From: Streptomyces sp. NRRL WC-3618
GTDB taxonomy: Bacteria > Actinomycetota > Actinomycetes > Streptomycetales > Streptomycetaceae
DNA: 64,000 nucleotides
Direction: 5' to 3'
NCBI RefSeq assembly: GCF_001280005.1
Contig: NZ_LGDW01000119.1
Coordinates: forward strand, 20,577-84,576
The notes under the pieces were generated by a model, which was not told where the DNA came from, made no database searches, and saw only the letters and a program-made list of their open reading frames with translations. This document shows positions 17,731-24,424 of the stretch, piece after piece (positions within the stretch are counted from its first letter, which is position 1; every line of letters starts with the position of its first letter). The position numbers and the translations under genes were made by a program.

Positions 17731-18849
17731 TCAGGCCGCCTGGCTCGTGGCGCCTGCCCGGCCGTCGCGTACCGGTGCGCTGACCTCGTGCAGGAACGTC
17801 GCGACCTCCTTGTACGAGGCCCAGAAGCCGACCTCGTGGTACGGCATCCCGCGCTCGGCGCAGTAGGCCATGGTCAGCTCGCGGGCCCGCGCCAGGTTCT
17901 TCTGCGGCATCGCCGGGTACAGGTGGTGCTCGACCTGGTAGTTGAGGCCGCCGTACAGGAAGTCGATCACTAGGGACGGCCGGATGTTGCGGGAGGTCAG
18001 CACCTGGCGGGCGAGCCAGTCCAGGGACTCCTCCTCGCCGTCGCGCAGTTCCATGCCCTTGTGGTTGGGCGCGAACATCATCCCGAAGTACACGCCGAGC
18101 GTGGCGTTCTGCACGAGGAAGAAGGCCACGGCGAGCAGCGGCGACAGCACCGTGAACAGGAGCGTCAGGAAGATCGCCATACGCACGACCAGGAGGGTGG
18201 CCTCCAGCGTGGGGCGGCGCACCTCACGGCGCGCGATCATCTGCACGGCCGTTTTCCCCATCTTGTACGACTCCAGCACGAGCAGTACGAAGAACAGCAC
18301 GCTCTGGTAGCGGACGATCAGCCGCTGCCGGCCCTTGCGACCCGGGTACTGCTTCATGTCGAAGATGACGGTGCGCCGGCCGATGTCCGGGTCCATGTCC
18401 AGGTGGTTGGGGTGGGAGTGATGCCGGTTGTGGTGGTTGACCCACCAGCCGTAGCTGACCCCGTTGACGAGGTTCGCGTGGATGTAGCCGACCAGGGAGG
18501 CGGCACGACGGTTTCGGAACATCGACTTGTGGCCCGCGTCGTGCCACATGAACGCGCTCTGGCCGCCGCTGAAGCCCATCCAGACGGCGACGAGGAGCTG
18601 GAGCCAGGAGTCGCCGAGTGCGAAGAAGGCGGCGATGCCGACGGCGAAGATGGCGGCGTTCAGCGTCAGCCGGCCGAAGTAGTAGCGGGGGGCCAGGTCC
18701 AGGAGGCCTTCCGCTTTGACGCGCTGGAGCAGTTCGGCGAACGTGGCCGACGCTCCCCCAGCCCGCTCACCTTTGCCCTCGCCGGCCCGGACCGGTGCAG
18801 TCGGCCGGCTCTGATGCCCCAGTAAGGCATCGCCATAGGGATTGTTCAT
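17731..18849 (-). CDS. Membrane fatty acid desaturase
   Basis: Protein of 372 residues with the three histidine boxes of membrane diiron desaturases: HDAGH (103-107), HHNRHH (139-144) and QVEHHLYP near 325, separated by hydrophobic helices. It would insert a double bond into the acyl chain, either as lipid or on a carrier. ATG 18849 has GAGGGGA upstream; a longer frame to 18906 is less likely. SARP operator B lies 69 bases upstream, so it belongs to the cluster regulon. Several bacterial azoxides have unsaturated chains, which fits, but the position of the double bond cannot be read here. Confidence 0.92.
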   Translation of the reverse strand: MNNPYGDALLGHQSRPTAPVRAGEGKGERAGGASATFAELLQRVKAEGLLDLAPRYYFGRLTLNAAIFAVGIAAFFALGDSWLQLLVAVWMGFSGGQSAFMWHDAGHKSMFRNRRAASLVGYIHANLVNGVSYGWWVNHHNRHHSHPNHLDMDPDIGRRTVIFDMKQYPGRKGRQRLIVRYQSVLFFVLLVLESYKMGKTAVQMIARREVRRPTLEATLLVVRMAIFLTLLFTVLSPLLAVAFFLVQNATLGVYFGMMFAPNHKGMELRDGEEESLDWLARQVLTSRNIRPSLVIDFLYGGLNYQVEHHLYPAMPQKNLARARELTMAYCAERGMPYHEVGFWASYKEVATFLHEVSAPVRDGRAGATSQAA

Positions 18850-18917
18850 GCCTGGGTCCCCTCGCACGAGATGATCCGTCGTATGAGACGGGCGGAATTC
18901 CAGCATCGAGTAGCGCC

Positions 18918-18946
18918 CTGATATCCAACTGACTGTGCCCTGACGG
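18918..18946 (-). promoter_or_regulatory. SARP operator B: desaturase promoter
   Basis: Read leftward: CCGTCAG, CAGTCAG, ATATCAG with an exact 11-bp period and 4-bp spacers, pointing at the desaturase gene. A TACTCG element follows about six bases after the last heptamer. Confidence 0.85.
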
Positions 18947-18961
18947 AGATATTCCGAAAGA

Positions 18962-18990
18962 TCGTCAGAGAGATATCAGCAGCGTGTCAG
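18962..18990 (+). promoter_or_regulatory. SARP operator C: tRNA-like/kinase promoter
   Basis: Read rightward: TCGTCAG, ATATCAG, GTGTCAG with 11-bp period. Eight bases later comes TGCAGAGT, a possible -10. Transcription would begin about 45-55 bases before the first tRNA-like gene and continue into the kinase and MmgE/PrpD genes. It lies back to back with operator B. Confidence 0.86.
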
Positions 18991-19058
18991 AGGACTGCTG
19001 CAGAGTTGTACTCGAGAACGGCGCCGGAGAGTGCGAACTCACCGGAACCGGAATCGCT

Positions 19059-19150
19059 GGAGAGGTGCCCGGAGTGGTTATCGGGGATCGGGATTCGTCT
19101 CGGTCGGGTGGTTTTGCCCGCCTGCGCAGGTTCGAATCCTGCCCTCTCCG
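19059..19150 (+). ncRNA. tRNA-Ser-like RNA without an anticodon, copy 1
   Basis: This 92-nt element folds as a class II tRNA: a perfect 7-bp acceptor (GGAGAGG with CCTCTCC) and discriminator G; D arm CCCG/CGGG with GG in the loop; variable arm GGGTGG/CCGCCT; and a perfect T arm GCAGG-TTCGAAT-CCTGC. The serine identity features known from E. coli are present: G73, G2-C71, A3-U70, a purine-pyrimidine pair 4-69, C11-G24 and the long variable arm. The anticodon arm is replaced by GATCGGGA-TTCG-TCTCGGTC, an 8-bp stem with a UUCG tetraloop, leaving no 7-base loop. SerRS does not read the anticodon, so charging is plausible while decoding is not. CCA is not encoded. Likely role: seryl donor to the VlmA-type transferase (inference). 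Confidence 0.85.
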
Positions 19151-19153
19151 CTT

Positions 19154-19245
19154 GGAGAGGTGCCCGGAGTGGTTATCGGGGGCCGGGATTCGTCTCGGTC
19201 GGGTGGTTTTGCCCGCCTGCGCAGGTTCGAATCCTGCCCTCTCCG
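19154..19245 (+). ncRNA. tRNA-Ser-like RNA without an anticodon, copy 2
   Basis: Second copy, three bases after the first (95-bp pitch). It is identical over 92 nt except for two adjacent changes in the 5' strand of the anticodon-replacement hairpin (GATCGGGA becomes GGCCGGGA). There an A-U pair becomes G-U and a U-G pair becomes C-G, so the 8-bp UUCG hairpin is kept. Acceptor, D, variable and T arms are unchanged. It precedes the kinase start by 60 bases in the same transcript from operator C, so maturation by the normal tRNA end-processing enzymes is expected. No standard anticodon reading fits serine. Confidence 0.85.
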
Positions 19246-19305
19246 CTCGTCTACCGCAGTGCTGTCCGTTCCATCGGCATCCCCATCGACTTCCGGAGAG
19301 TTTCC

Positions 19306-20295
19306 ATGACCGAGGAGTCCCAGGCGCTCGTTCGGAGCGTGCTCGTCGTCGCCAACCCCGCTGCCGGAACCACGAGCGATCGGCTCACGGCAGACGTCCT
19401 CGCCGAGTGCGCGAACCGCGCGGCCGACGTGCGCCTGTACCGCACCACCGGTCGAGGCGACGCCACCGCGGCGGTGAGCGCGGCCCGTTCGGAAACCGTC
19501 GGGCACCGCGTGCCCGACCTGGTGGTGGCGGTCGGCGGCGACGGCACGGTGCACGAGGTGGTCGCCGGTCTCGTCGCCCAGGGTCCCGCGGCCCGCCCCG
19601 CACTGGCCATCGTGCCGGCGGGCACCGGCAACTCCGGCTACAAGATGCTCTGGTCGGACCGCCCCTGGCGGACGGCGCTCACCGCTGTCCTCGACGGCCC
19701 CCGCCACGGCGCCCGACTGCGCCGCATCGACCTCGCCCACCTCACGGAGACCGGCGCGAAGGTGTTCCTCGGCGCCTGTTCCGGCGTCATCGCCGACGCC
19801 CTGAGGGTGGCGCGGTCGGTGCCGCAGAGTGGCCGCGACCGCTACACCACGGCCTTCGCCGATGCTGCCGCCGCCTTCACGCCGTATCCCGGCCGGGTCA
19901 CCGTCGACGGCACGCCTCTGTACGAGGGGCCCACCGTGCTCGCCAACGTCGGCGGCGGGCGCTTCCGCGGCGGGCGCTACCAGGTGCTGCCGCACTCGGA
20001 ACTGGACGACGGCCTGCTCGACGTCTGCGTCATCGGCTCGCCCATATCCCCCGCCGAGGTCCCTGAACTCACCCGACGCGCCGCCCACCTCGGTCTGCCC
20101 GGCGTCCACTACGGCCGCGGCCGGCGCATCGTCGTGGAGCGCCTCGACGGCGTACCCCTGTGCTTCGAGCACGACGGCAACCTCCAGCCTCCCGACCTGG
20201 CCCGGCTCACCTTCGAGGTGTTGCCCGGCGCCCTCCCGGTATGGGGCGCCGACACCGCCGTACTCGCCGCCCCGGCGGCCGAGGCGCGGGCGTGA
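19306..20295 (+). CDS. vlmJ-like: Diacylglycerol kinase-like kinase, VlmJ type
   Basis: Protein of 329 residues of the DAGK catalytic family: VLVVANPAAG at the N terminus, the nucleotide loop VAVGGDGTVHEV (GGDGT at 77-81) and AIVPAGTGNSGYKML. In valanimycin, VlmJ of this family phosphorylates the hydroxyl of valanimycin hydrate, so VlmK can eliminate it. The same two-gene order is present here, with a GTGA overlap. GGAG precedes ATG 19306. It is cotranscribed with the tRNA-like genes. A longer frame reading through those RNA genes is spurious. Confidence 0.87.
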   Translation: MTEESQALVRSVLVVANPAAGTTSDRLTADVLAECANRAADVRLYRTTGRGDATAAVSAARSETVGHRVPDLVVAVGGDGTVHEVVAGLVAQGPAARPALAIVPAGTGNSGYKMLWSDRPWRTALTAVLDGPRHGARLRRIDLAHLTETGAKVFLGACSGVIADALRVARSVPQSGRDRYTTAFADAAAAFTPYPGRVTVDGTPLYEGPTVLANVGGGRFRGGRYQVLPHSELDDGLLDVCVIGSPISPAEVPELTRRAAHLGLPGVHYGRGRRIVVERLDGVPLCFEHDGNLQPPDLARLTFEVLPGALPVWGADTAVLAAPAAEARA

Positions 20296-21806
20296 CGCTC
20301 CTGGAGGAACTGTGCGCGTGGGCGGCCCGGTTGACGTACGACGACATCCCGGACCGGGTCCGTGCGCTGGCCGCCAGCCAGGTCCTGTCCCAGGTCGCGT
20401 CCATCAGAGCCGGAGCCGTCCACCCGCTGGGCGGCCGCATGATCGCCGCGTTCGGTGAGCCGTTCCAGCCCGACGCCCGGCAGGCCGCCTGTGTGCTGGC
20501 CGGACTCGGCTCGTGGCTCAACCTCGACGACACCGCGTACGCCGGACACCTCTCCAACTCGACGGTTGCCGTCCCCCTCGCGTTCGCCCACGCCCGCCGG
20601 CTGACCGGCGCCGCGCTGCTCACGGCGGTGGTCGCCGCCAACGAGTGCGCGGCCCGCGTCACCGCCGCCGCGACCCTCGGACCGCTGCGCGGACAGAGCG
20701 CGGTCCACACCCATCTGGTGGGCGCCGTCTGCGGACGGCTGCACTGCGAGGGCGTCAAGGATCCCAGGCGGTGGGCGGACGCCCTGGGCCTGGCCCTCGC
20801 CATGCCGCACCGGCCGCTGATGCGGGCGTTCCTGGCCAGCGACGCCCGGCTCCTGAACGCCTTCGCCCCGGTGCGGGCCGGCATGGACGCCTGCGACGCC
20901 GCCACCGCCGGACTGCGCGGCGCACCGGATCTCCTGGAACACCCCGACGGCTTTCTCGCCGCGCTGGCCACGGTGCCGCTGCCCGACGAGGTCACCGACG
21001 GCCTCGGCCGGCGCTGGCACACCGACACGCTGTCCTTCAAGATGCGCCCCGGCGGCCCCGGCATCGACGCGGCCGTGGACTGCGCCATCGACCTCCACCG
21101 CGAACTGCGGTCGGACGTCGGCCGGTCGGCCCCGCCCGTCGACCCGGCTTCGGTGGCGGAGGTACTGGTGGAGACATCCCTGTACACCCTGTACGCGGGC
21201 CGCCGTGCCGACCGCTACGTCACCGGCCCCGACGCACCCCTGGGCGCACTGGTGCTGCACACGCCCTACCCGGTCGCCACGGCGCTGCTCACCGGTGGCC
21301 TGACGGTCGCCGACTTCGAGCGGCCCGCCCTGGCGGACCCGGCCCGCTGGCAGCTGGCGCAGCGGGTCCGGCTCGCTCACGACCCCGCCCTCACCCGGGA
21401 ACTGTTCGCGTCCGCCGCGCCTTTCGGCGCCGCGGTCCGCCGGGCGGGAGCCGCCGCAGAGCCCTGGCTGTTCGACTTCGGCGGCTCCGAGACCGCCCGC
21501 ATGGCACTCGACGCGGCCGAGCCGCCCGAGCCCGACTTCACGGCCGCCACCAAGGCGACCGGCGCCCGCGTCACCGTACGCCTGCGTGACGGCCGCGCGT
21601 TCACCCGTGAACGGCTCGTCCCCCTGGGCGCCGCCGGCCCGCACACCCGGGCCTGTCACGACGAGCTGGTCCGGGAGAAGTTCGTGTCCCTCGGTGGTGA
21701 CGTGGACACCGCGAAGGCCGCTGTCGAGCTCGGCGCGATGGGCGCTGTCCGACTGCGCGACTGGCTGCACGCGGCACTCGCCGTCCAGCGGCCCGCGCCG
21801 AGGTAA
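20292..21806 (+). CDS. vlmK-like: MmgE/PrpD-family eliminase, VlmK type
   Basis: Protein of 504 residues of the MmgE/PrpD (2-methylcitrate dehydratase / aconitate decarboxylase-like) family: all-helical N-terminal domain with GLGSWLNLDDTAYAGHLSNSTVAVPLAFAHA, then TLSFKMRPGGPGIDAAVDCAID, and a C-terminal domain with TVRLRDGRAFTRE. The valanimycin protein VlmK acts after VlmJ to remove phosphate and create the double bond. GTG 20292 overlaps the kinase stop. Its presence suggests the serine-derived part ends as a dehydro or vinyl unit (inference). A G/C-rich terminator follows. Confidence 0.83.
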   Translation: MTLLEELCAWAARLTYDDIPDRVRALAASQVLSQVASIRAGAVHPLGGRMIAAFGEPFQPDARQAACVLAGLGSWLNLDDTAYAGHLSNSTVAVPLAFAHARRLTGAALLTAVVAANECAARVTAAATLGPLRGQSAVHTHLVGAVCGRLHCEGVKDPRRWADALGLALAMPHRPLMRAFLASDARLLNAFAPVRAGMDACDAATAGLRGAPDLLEHPDGFLAALATVPLPDEVTDGLGRRWHTDTLSFKMRPGGPGIDAAVDCAIDLHRELRSDVGRSAPPVDPASVAEVLVETSLYTLYAGRRADRYVTGPDAPLGALVLHTPYPVATALLTGGLTVADFERPALADPARWQLAQRVRLAHDPALTRELFASAAPFGAAVRRAGAAAEPWLFDFGGSETARMALDAAEPPEPDFTAATKATGARVTVRLRDGRAFTRERLVPLGAAGPHTRACHDELVREKFVSLGGDVDTAKAAVELGAMGAVRLRDWLHAALAVQRPAPR

Positions 21807-21849
21807 CACGCGGAGCGCGCGGTCGGGCCCGCGCCCACGAGGGACGTGT

Positions 21850-21883
21850 GTGGGGCCCCTCCGCGACTGCTTCGGGGCCCCAC
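21850..21883. terminator. Bidirectional transcription terminator
   Basis: GTGGGGCCCC and GGGGCCCCAC form a 10-bp stem with a 14-base loop between the convergent MmgE/PrpD and AhpD-like genes. Confidence 0.85.
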
Positions 21884-21908
21884 GCTCAACGGAGTTTCCC
21901 GGGTGGCG

Positions 21909-22466
21909 TCACCCGGCCCGCATCTCCTGCGCCATGCGGAGCACCTCGTCGCCCTCAGGCGCGTCGATCTCCACGTCGAGCACCGTGCACACCCGGGCCA
22001 CGAGGAAGTAGAAGCCCGCCAGAATCAGCGTCTCCACGACCTGCTCCTCGTCGTAGTGCTCCCTGAGTCGCGCGTAGCGGATGTCGTCGACGAGCGGGCC
22101 GTCGGCCACGGCCGAGGCGAACGCCACGAGCGCTCGCTGCGCCGGGGTGAAGACGGCCGAGTCGTGGTCCGCGCGGCGCAAAGCCGCCCGCTGCTCGTCG
22201 GTGACGCCGACGGCCCGCGAGATGGGGACGTGCTGGGCCCATTCGTACTCGGACCGGAAGCCGGTGGCGTAGGTCAGTATGAGCAGTTCGCGTTCCACCG
22301 CGCTGAGGCCGCCCTCCGTGAAGAGCGCGGCGCCGAGCCGGGCGATCTGCTCGACCGACTGCGGTGCGTGGCCGAGGACCCGGTAGAGATTGATGACGCG
22401 TCCCTGGGCGAGGGAACGCAAGGATTCGGGGAGCGCCTCGGTGTCGAGGCAAGGGATGCGGGACAT
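21909..22466 (-). CDS. AhpD/carboxymuconolactone decarboxylase-like protein
   Basis: Protein of 185 residues starting MSRIPCLDTEALPESLRSLAQ. The segment LSAVERELLILTYATGFRSEYEWAQHVPISRAVGVTDEQ is the CMD/AhpD signature helix pair, but the peroxidase CxxC is absent (SEYEW in its place). Such proteins are often unannotated cluster partners. It sits 47 bases after the CaiB-like gene and is probably co-transcribed with it. Function is unknown; proton transfer or a chaperone role for a CoA-linked intermediate is possible. Confidence 0.82.
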   Translation of the reverse strand: MSRIPCLDTEALPESLRSLAQGRVINLYRVLGHAPQSVEQIARLGAALFTEGGLSAVERELLILTYATGFRSEYEWAQHVPISRAVGVTDEQRAALRRADHDSAVFTPAQRALVAFASAVADGPLVDDIRYARLREHYDEEQVVETLILAGFYFLVARVCTVLDVEIDAPEGDEVLRMAQEMRAG

Positions 22467-22513
22467 GACGAGTTCTCTCCTCGTGCGATGCGGGTGGTGT
22501 GGGGCGGCGGGGA

Positions 22514-23974
22514 TCAGACGGTCACCGTCTCGAGCCAGCGGGGCTGCGAGGAGCCGCGGGGCACGAGAAGGGGGCCGCGCCAGGACGGAGGCGTCTCGCT
22601 CAGCCGCACGGGAGGTGCGACCAGGCCGAACTCGCCGAGCGGAGTGGAGCGGGTGATCCGCTCGGCCGGGGGCAGCAGGTCGGTCGGCACGGACCGGGCC
22701 GTCTCCTGGCCGAACGTGCCCAGGCCGTAGGTCCAGTTGGACACGCCGGCGAGGGACACGCGCACCTCGTAGCTGCCGCCTTCCCGGGCCCGGCGCAGGA
22801 CCGCGCTCATGACGCCCGCGGCCGCGAGGGAGGCGGCCAGGTAGTCGTTGACCATCCGCCCGTACGGGAGCCTGGGCTCGTCGCCCTGCCGTTCGCTCCA
22901 GTTGATGCCGGTCAGTGCCTGGGCGTGCTGGTCGAAGCCGCCGCGATCCTGCCACGGCCCGCTGTGGCCGTAACAGCGCACCGACACGTTGATGATCCCG
23001 GGCGAGATCTCCGCGCACTCCTGTGGGCCGAGGCCGAGACGGTCCATCTTCGACGCCCGGTGGTTGTGGACGAAGACGTCGGTCGTGCGCAGCAGTTGGT
23101 CGAAGGTCCGGCGCCCGTCGCTGTCGCGCCGCACGTCGAGCCGGGCGGAGCGCATGCCGACCCCGCACTCGTTCCAGCACAGGTCGTGGTCGAAGGCGTT
23201 CGGCTCGCACACGTGCAGGACGTCCGCACCCTGCTCCGCGAGGACCCGGCCGGCCGCCGTGCCCGCGAAGACATGGGTGAACTGGAGGCTGCGCAGGCCC
23301 GACAGTGGCTGTGCGCCCACCGGCAGGGGGCGCGGCGGGGCGTCGCCGATGCGCTCGACCGAGACGAGTGGCTCGGCCAGCACGGCCTGCCCCTGAGGGT
23401 GGTCGAGGAACTCCTGCCTGCTGCGGACGACGGCCAGCGGCACTCCGCGCGCCGCCGCCGCCTCCTCCAACTCCCACGCGTTCCACCGGGCGATGGCAGC
23501 GGCGAAGTGCTCACGGGTGTGCGCGGTGTTCAGCAGGGCGGTGAACTCGTCACGGGAGCGCGCGTAGCAGGCGATGGGGATGACCCACCGGTCGTCCGCC
23601 GTGCGGTACAGGTCCCACAGGGCGGGCATGGGGGTGCCGTCCCGGCCGAGCACGCTGCCCATGTTGGAGCCGTATCCGTTCAGCGTGTTGCCACCGCCGA
23701 GGTACGGCGTGATCTGGTGCATCGCCTGCCCCAGATCCAGCGCCAGCCGCTGCGGACGCCCCGTGCCGGCCTGCCAGATCTGTGCGGCGCCGACGGCTGC
23801 GGACAGCAGGGCGATGCCCATCGCCGAACCCAGTCTGATGGTGGACGGCACGAGGGGATCGCTTCCGCTGACGGCGATCTCGCTGACCGCCGGGTCCCGG
23901 GAGAGCCCCAATACCTTCAGAGTCCTGTCTAATTCACCCAGGAGGTCGAATTCGTTTTCATCCATGCCGGGCAT
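22514..23974 (-). CDS. CaiB/BaiF-family CoA-transferase-like protein
   Basis: Protein of 486 residues of the class III CoA-transferase family: the core RSLQFTHVFAGTAAGRVLAEQGADVLHVCEP, then LLRTTDVFVHNHRASKMDRLGLG, and GIINVSVRCYGHSGPWQDRGGFDQHAQALTG, with PYGRMVNDYLAASLAAAGVMSA later. The nucleophilic Asp expected near VNDYLAA is present. It would move CoA between acids or act as an epimerase-like relative. It diverges from the ACP/PKS genes across operator D; the operator faces the PKS, so its own control is unclear. ATG 23974 or 23965 may be used. Confidence 0.85.
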   Translation of the reverse strand: MPGMDENEFDLLGELDRTLKVLGLSRDPAVSEIAVSGSDPLVPSTIRLGSAMGIALLSAAVGAAQIWQAGTGRPQRLALDLGQAMHQITPYLGGGNTLNGYGSNMGSVLGRDGTPMPALWDLYRTADDRWVIPIACYARSRDEFTALLNTAHTREHFAAAIARWNAWELEEAAAARGVPLAVVRSRQEFLDHPQGQAVLAEPLVSVERIGDAPPRPLPVGAQPLSGLRSLQFTHVFAGTAAGRVLAEQGADVLHVCEPNAFDHDLCWNECGVGMRSARLDVRRDSDGRRTFDQLLRTTDVFVHNHRASKMDRLGLGPQECAEISPGIINVSVRCYGHSGPWQDRGGFDQHAQALTGINWSERQGDEPRLPYGRMVNDYLAASLAAAGVMSAVLRRAREGGSYEVRVSLAGVSNWTYGLGTFGQETARSVPTDLLPPAERITRSTPLGEFGLVAPPVRLSETPPSWRGPLLVPRGSSQPRWLETVTV

Positions 23975-24035
23975 CGTAGCCTTAATTCGGCGGCGATAAA
24001 CCGGTCGGAGGTAACTCCAGGGCCTCGGACAACTG

Positions 24036-24064
24036 TCGTCAGTCGCCTGTCAGTTGGTTATCAG
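24036..24064 (+). promoter_or_regulatory. SARP operator D: ACP/PKS promoter
   Basis: Read rightward: TCGTCAG, CTGTCAG, TTATCAG, every 11 bp with 4-bp spacers; a weaker copy (TCGGACA) lies one period upstream at 24025. The free ACP gene begins 43 bases later. Confidence 0.86.
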
Positions 24065-24106
24065 TAACGGCTGTTTCGATGGGGGAGTCGCAGTCGATTC
24101 GGAGAG

Positions 24107-24403
24107 GTGGTGGCCGGAGTGCCGCACGATTTCCCCACCATGGAGAAGCTGACGCTCATGCCCAGGCACGAGCGTCGGGACGTCATCGAGAGCCTGGTGG
24201 TCGAGGAGTTCAAAGCAGCACTTTTCATGACGGACGATGATGAATTCGCGCTCGATGTCGGCTTCTTCGATCTCGGTCTCACCTCGTTGCGTCTCAGCGA
24301 GCTGAAACTCGCTTTGGAACAGAAGCTGGAATGTGAAATTTCGACGGCCGACCTTTTCGGGCATCCGACTGCGGGCCATCTGATCGACCACCTTTCCGAA
24401 TGA
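24107..24403 (+). CDS. Free-standing carrier protein
   Basis: Carrier protein of up to 98 residues with the phosphopantetheine motif FFDLGLTSLRLSELKLALEQ; the Ser is in LTS. The three-helix body and the ending STADLFGHPTAGHLIDHL are typical of ACP/PCP domains. The start is uncertain: GTG codons at 24107, 24110 and 24119 and ATG 24140 are all in frame, with GGAGAGG at 24101. It is 22 bases before the PKS gene and under the same operator. It could receive an extender or the azoxy half for coupling to the PKS chain. Confidence 0.88.
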   Translation: MVAGVPHDFPTMEKLTLMPRHERRDVIESLVVEEFKAALFMTDDDEFALDVGFFDLGLTSLRLSELKLALEQKLECEISTADLFGHPTAGHLIDHLSE

Positions 24404-24424
24404 CGTCCCGGCTGGAGACCATCA

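Noticed and set aside
18850..18917. Longer N-terminus for the desaturase (start at 18906)
   Set aside because: The ATG at 18849 has a strong ribosome site; the extra residues approach the operator and are not conserved-looking.
19086..19105. Ordinary anticodon in the tRNA-like RNA (TCG or CGT read from the hairpin loop)
   Set aside because: Either reading needs a 10-base loop, breaks 3 base pairs kept in both copies, and gives Arg or Thr identity against clear serine features. tRNA-Sec was also excluded, since no TCA anticodon or 8-bp acceptor is present.
19006..19305. In-frame extension of the kinase protein through the repeated region
   Set aside because: The frame reads through both tRNA-like genes, giving a duplicated peptide with no family match. 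The RNA folds explain the sequence, and a GGAG-led ATG at 19306 starts the kinase.
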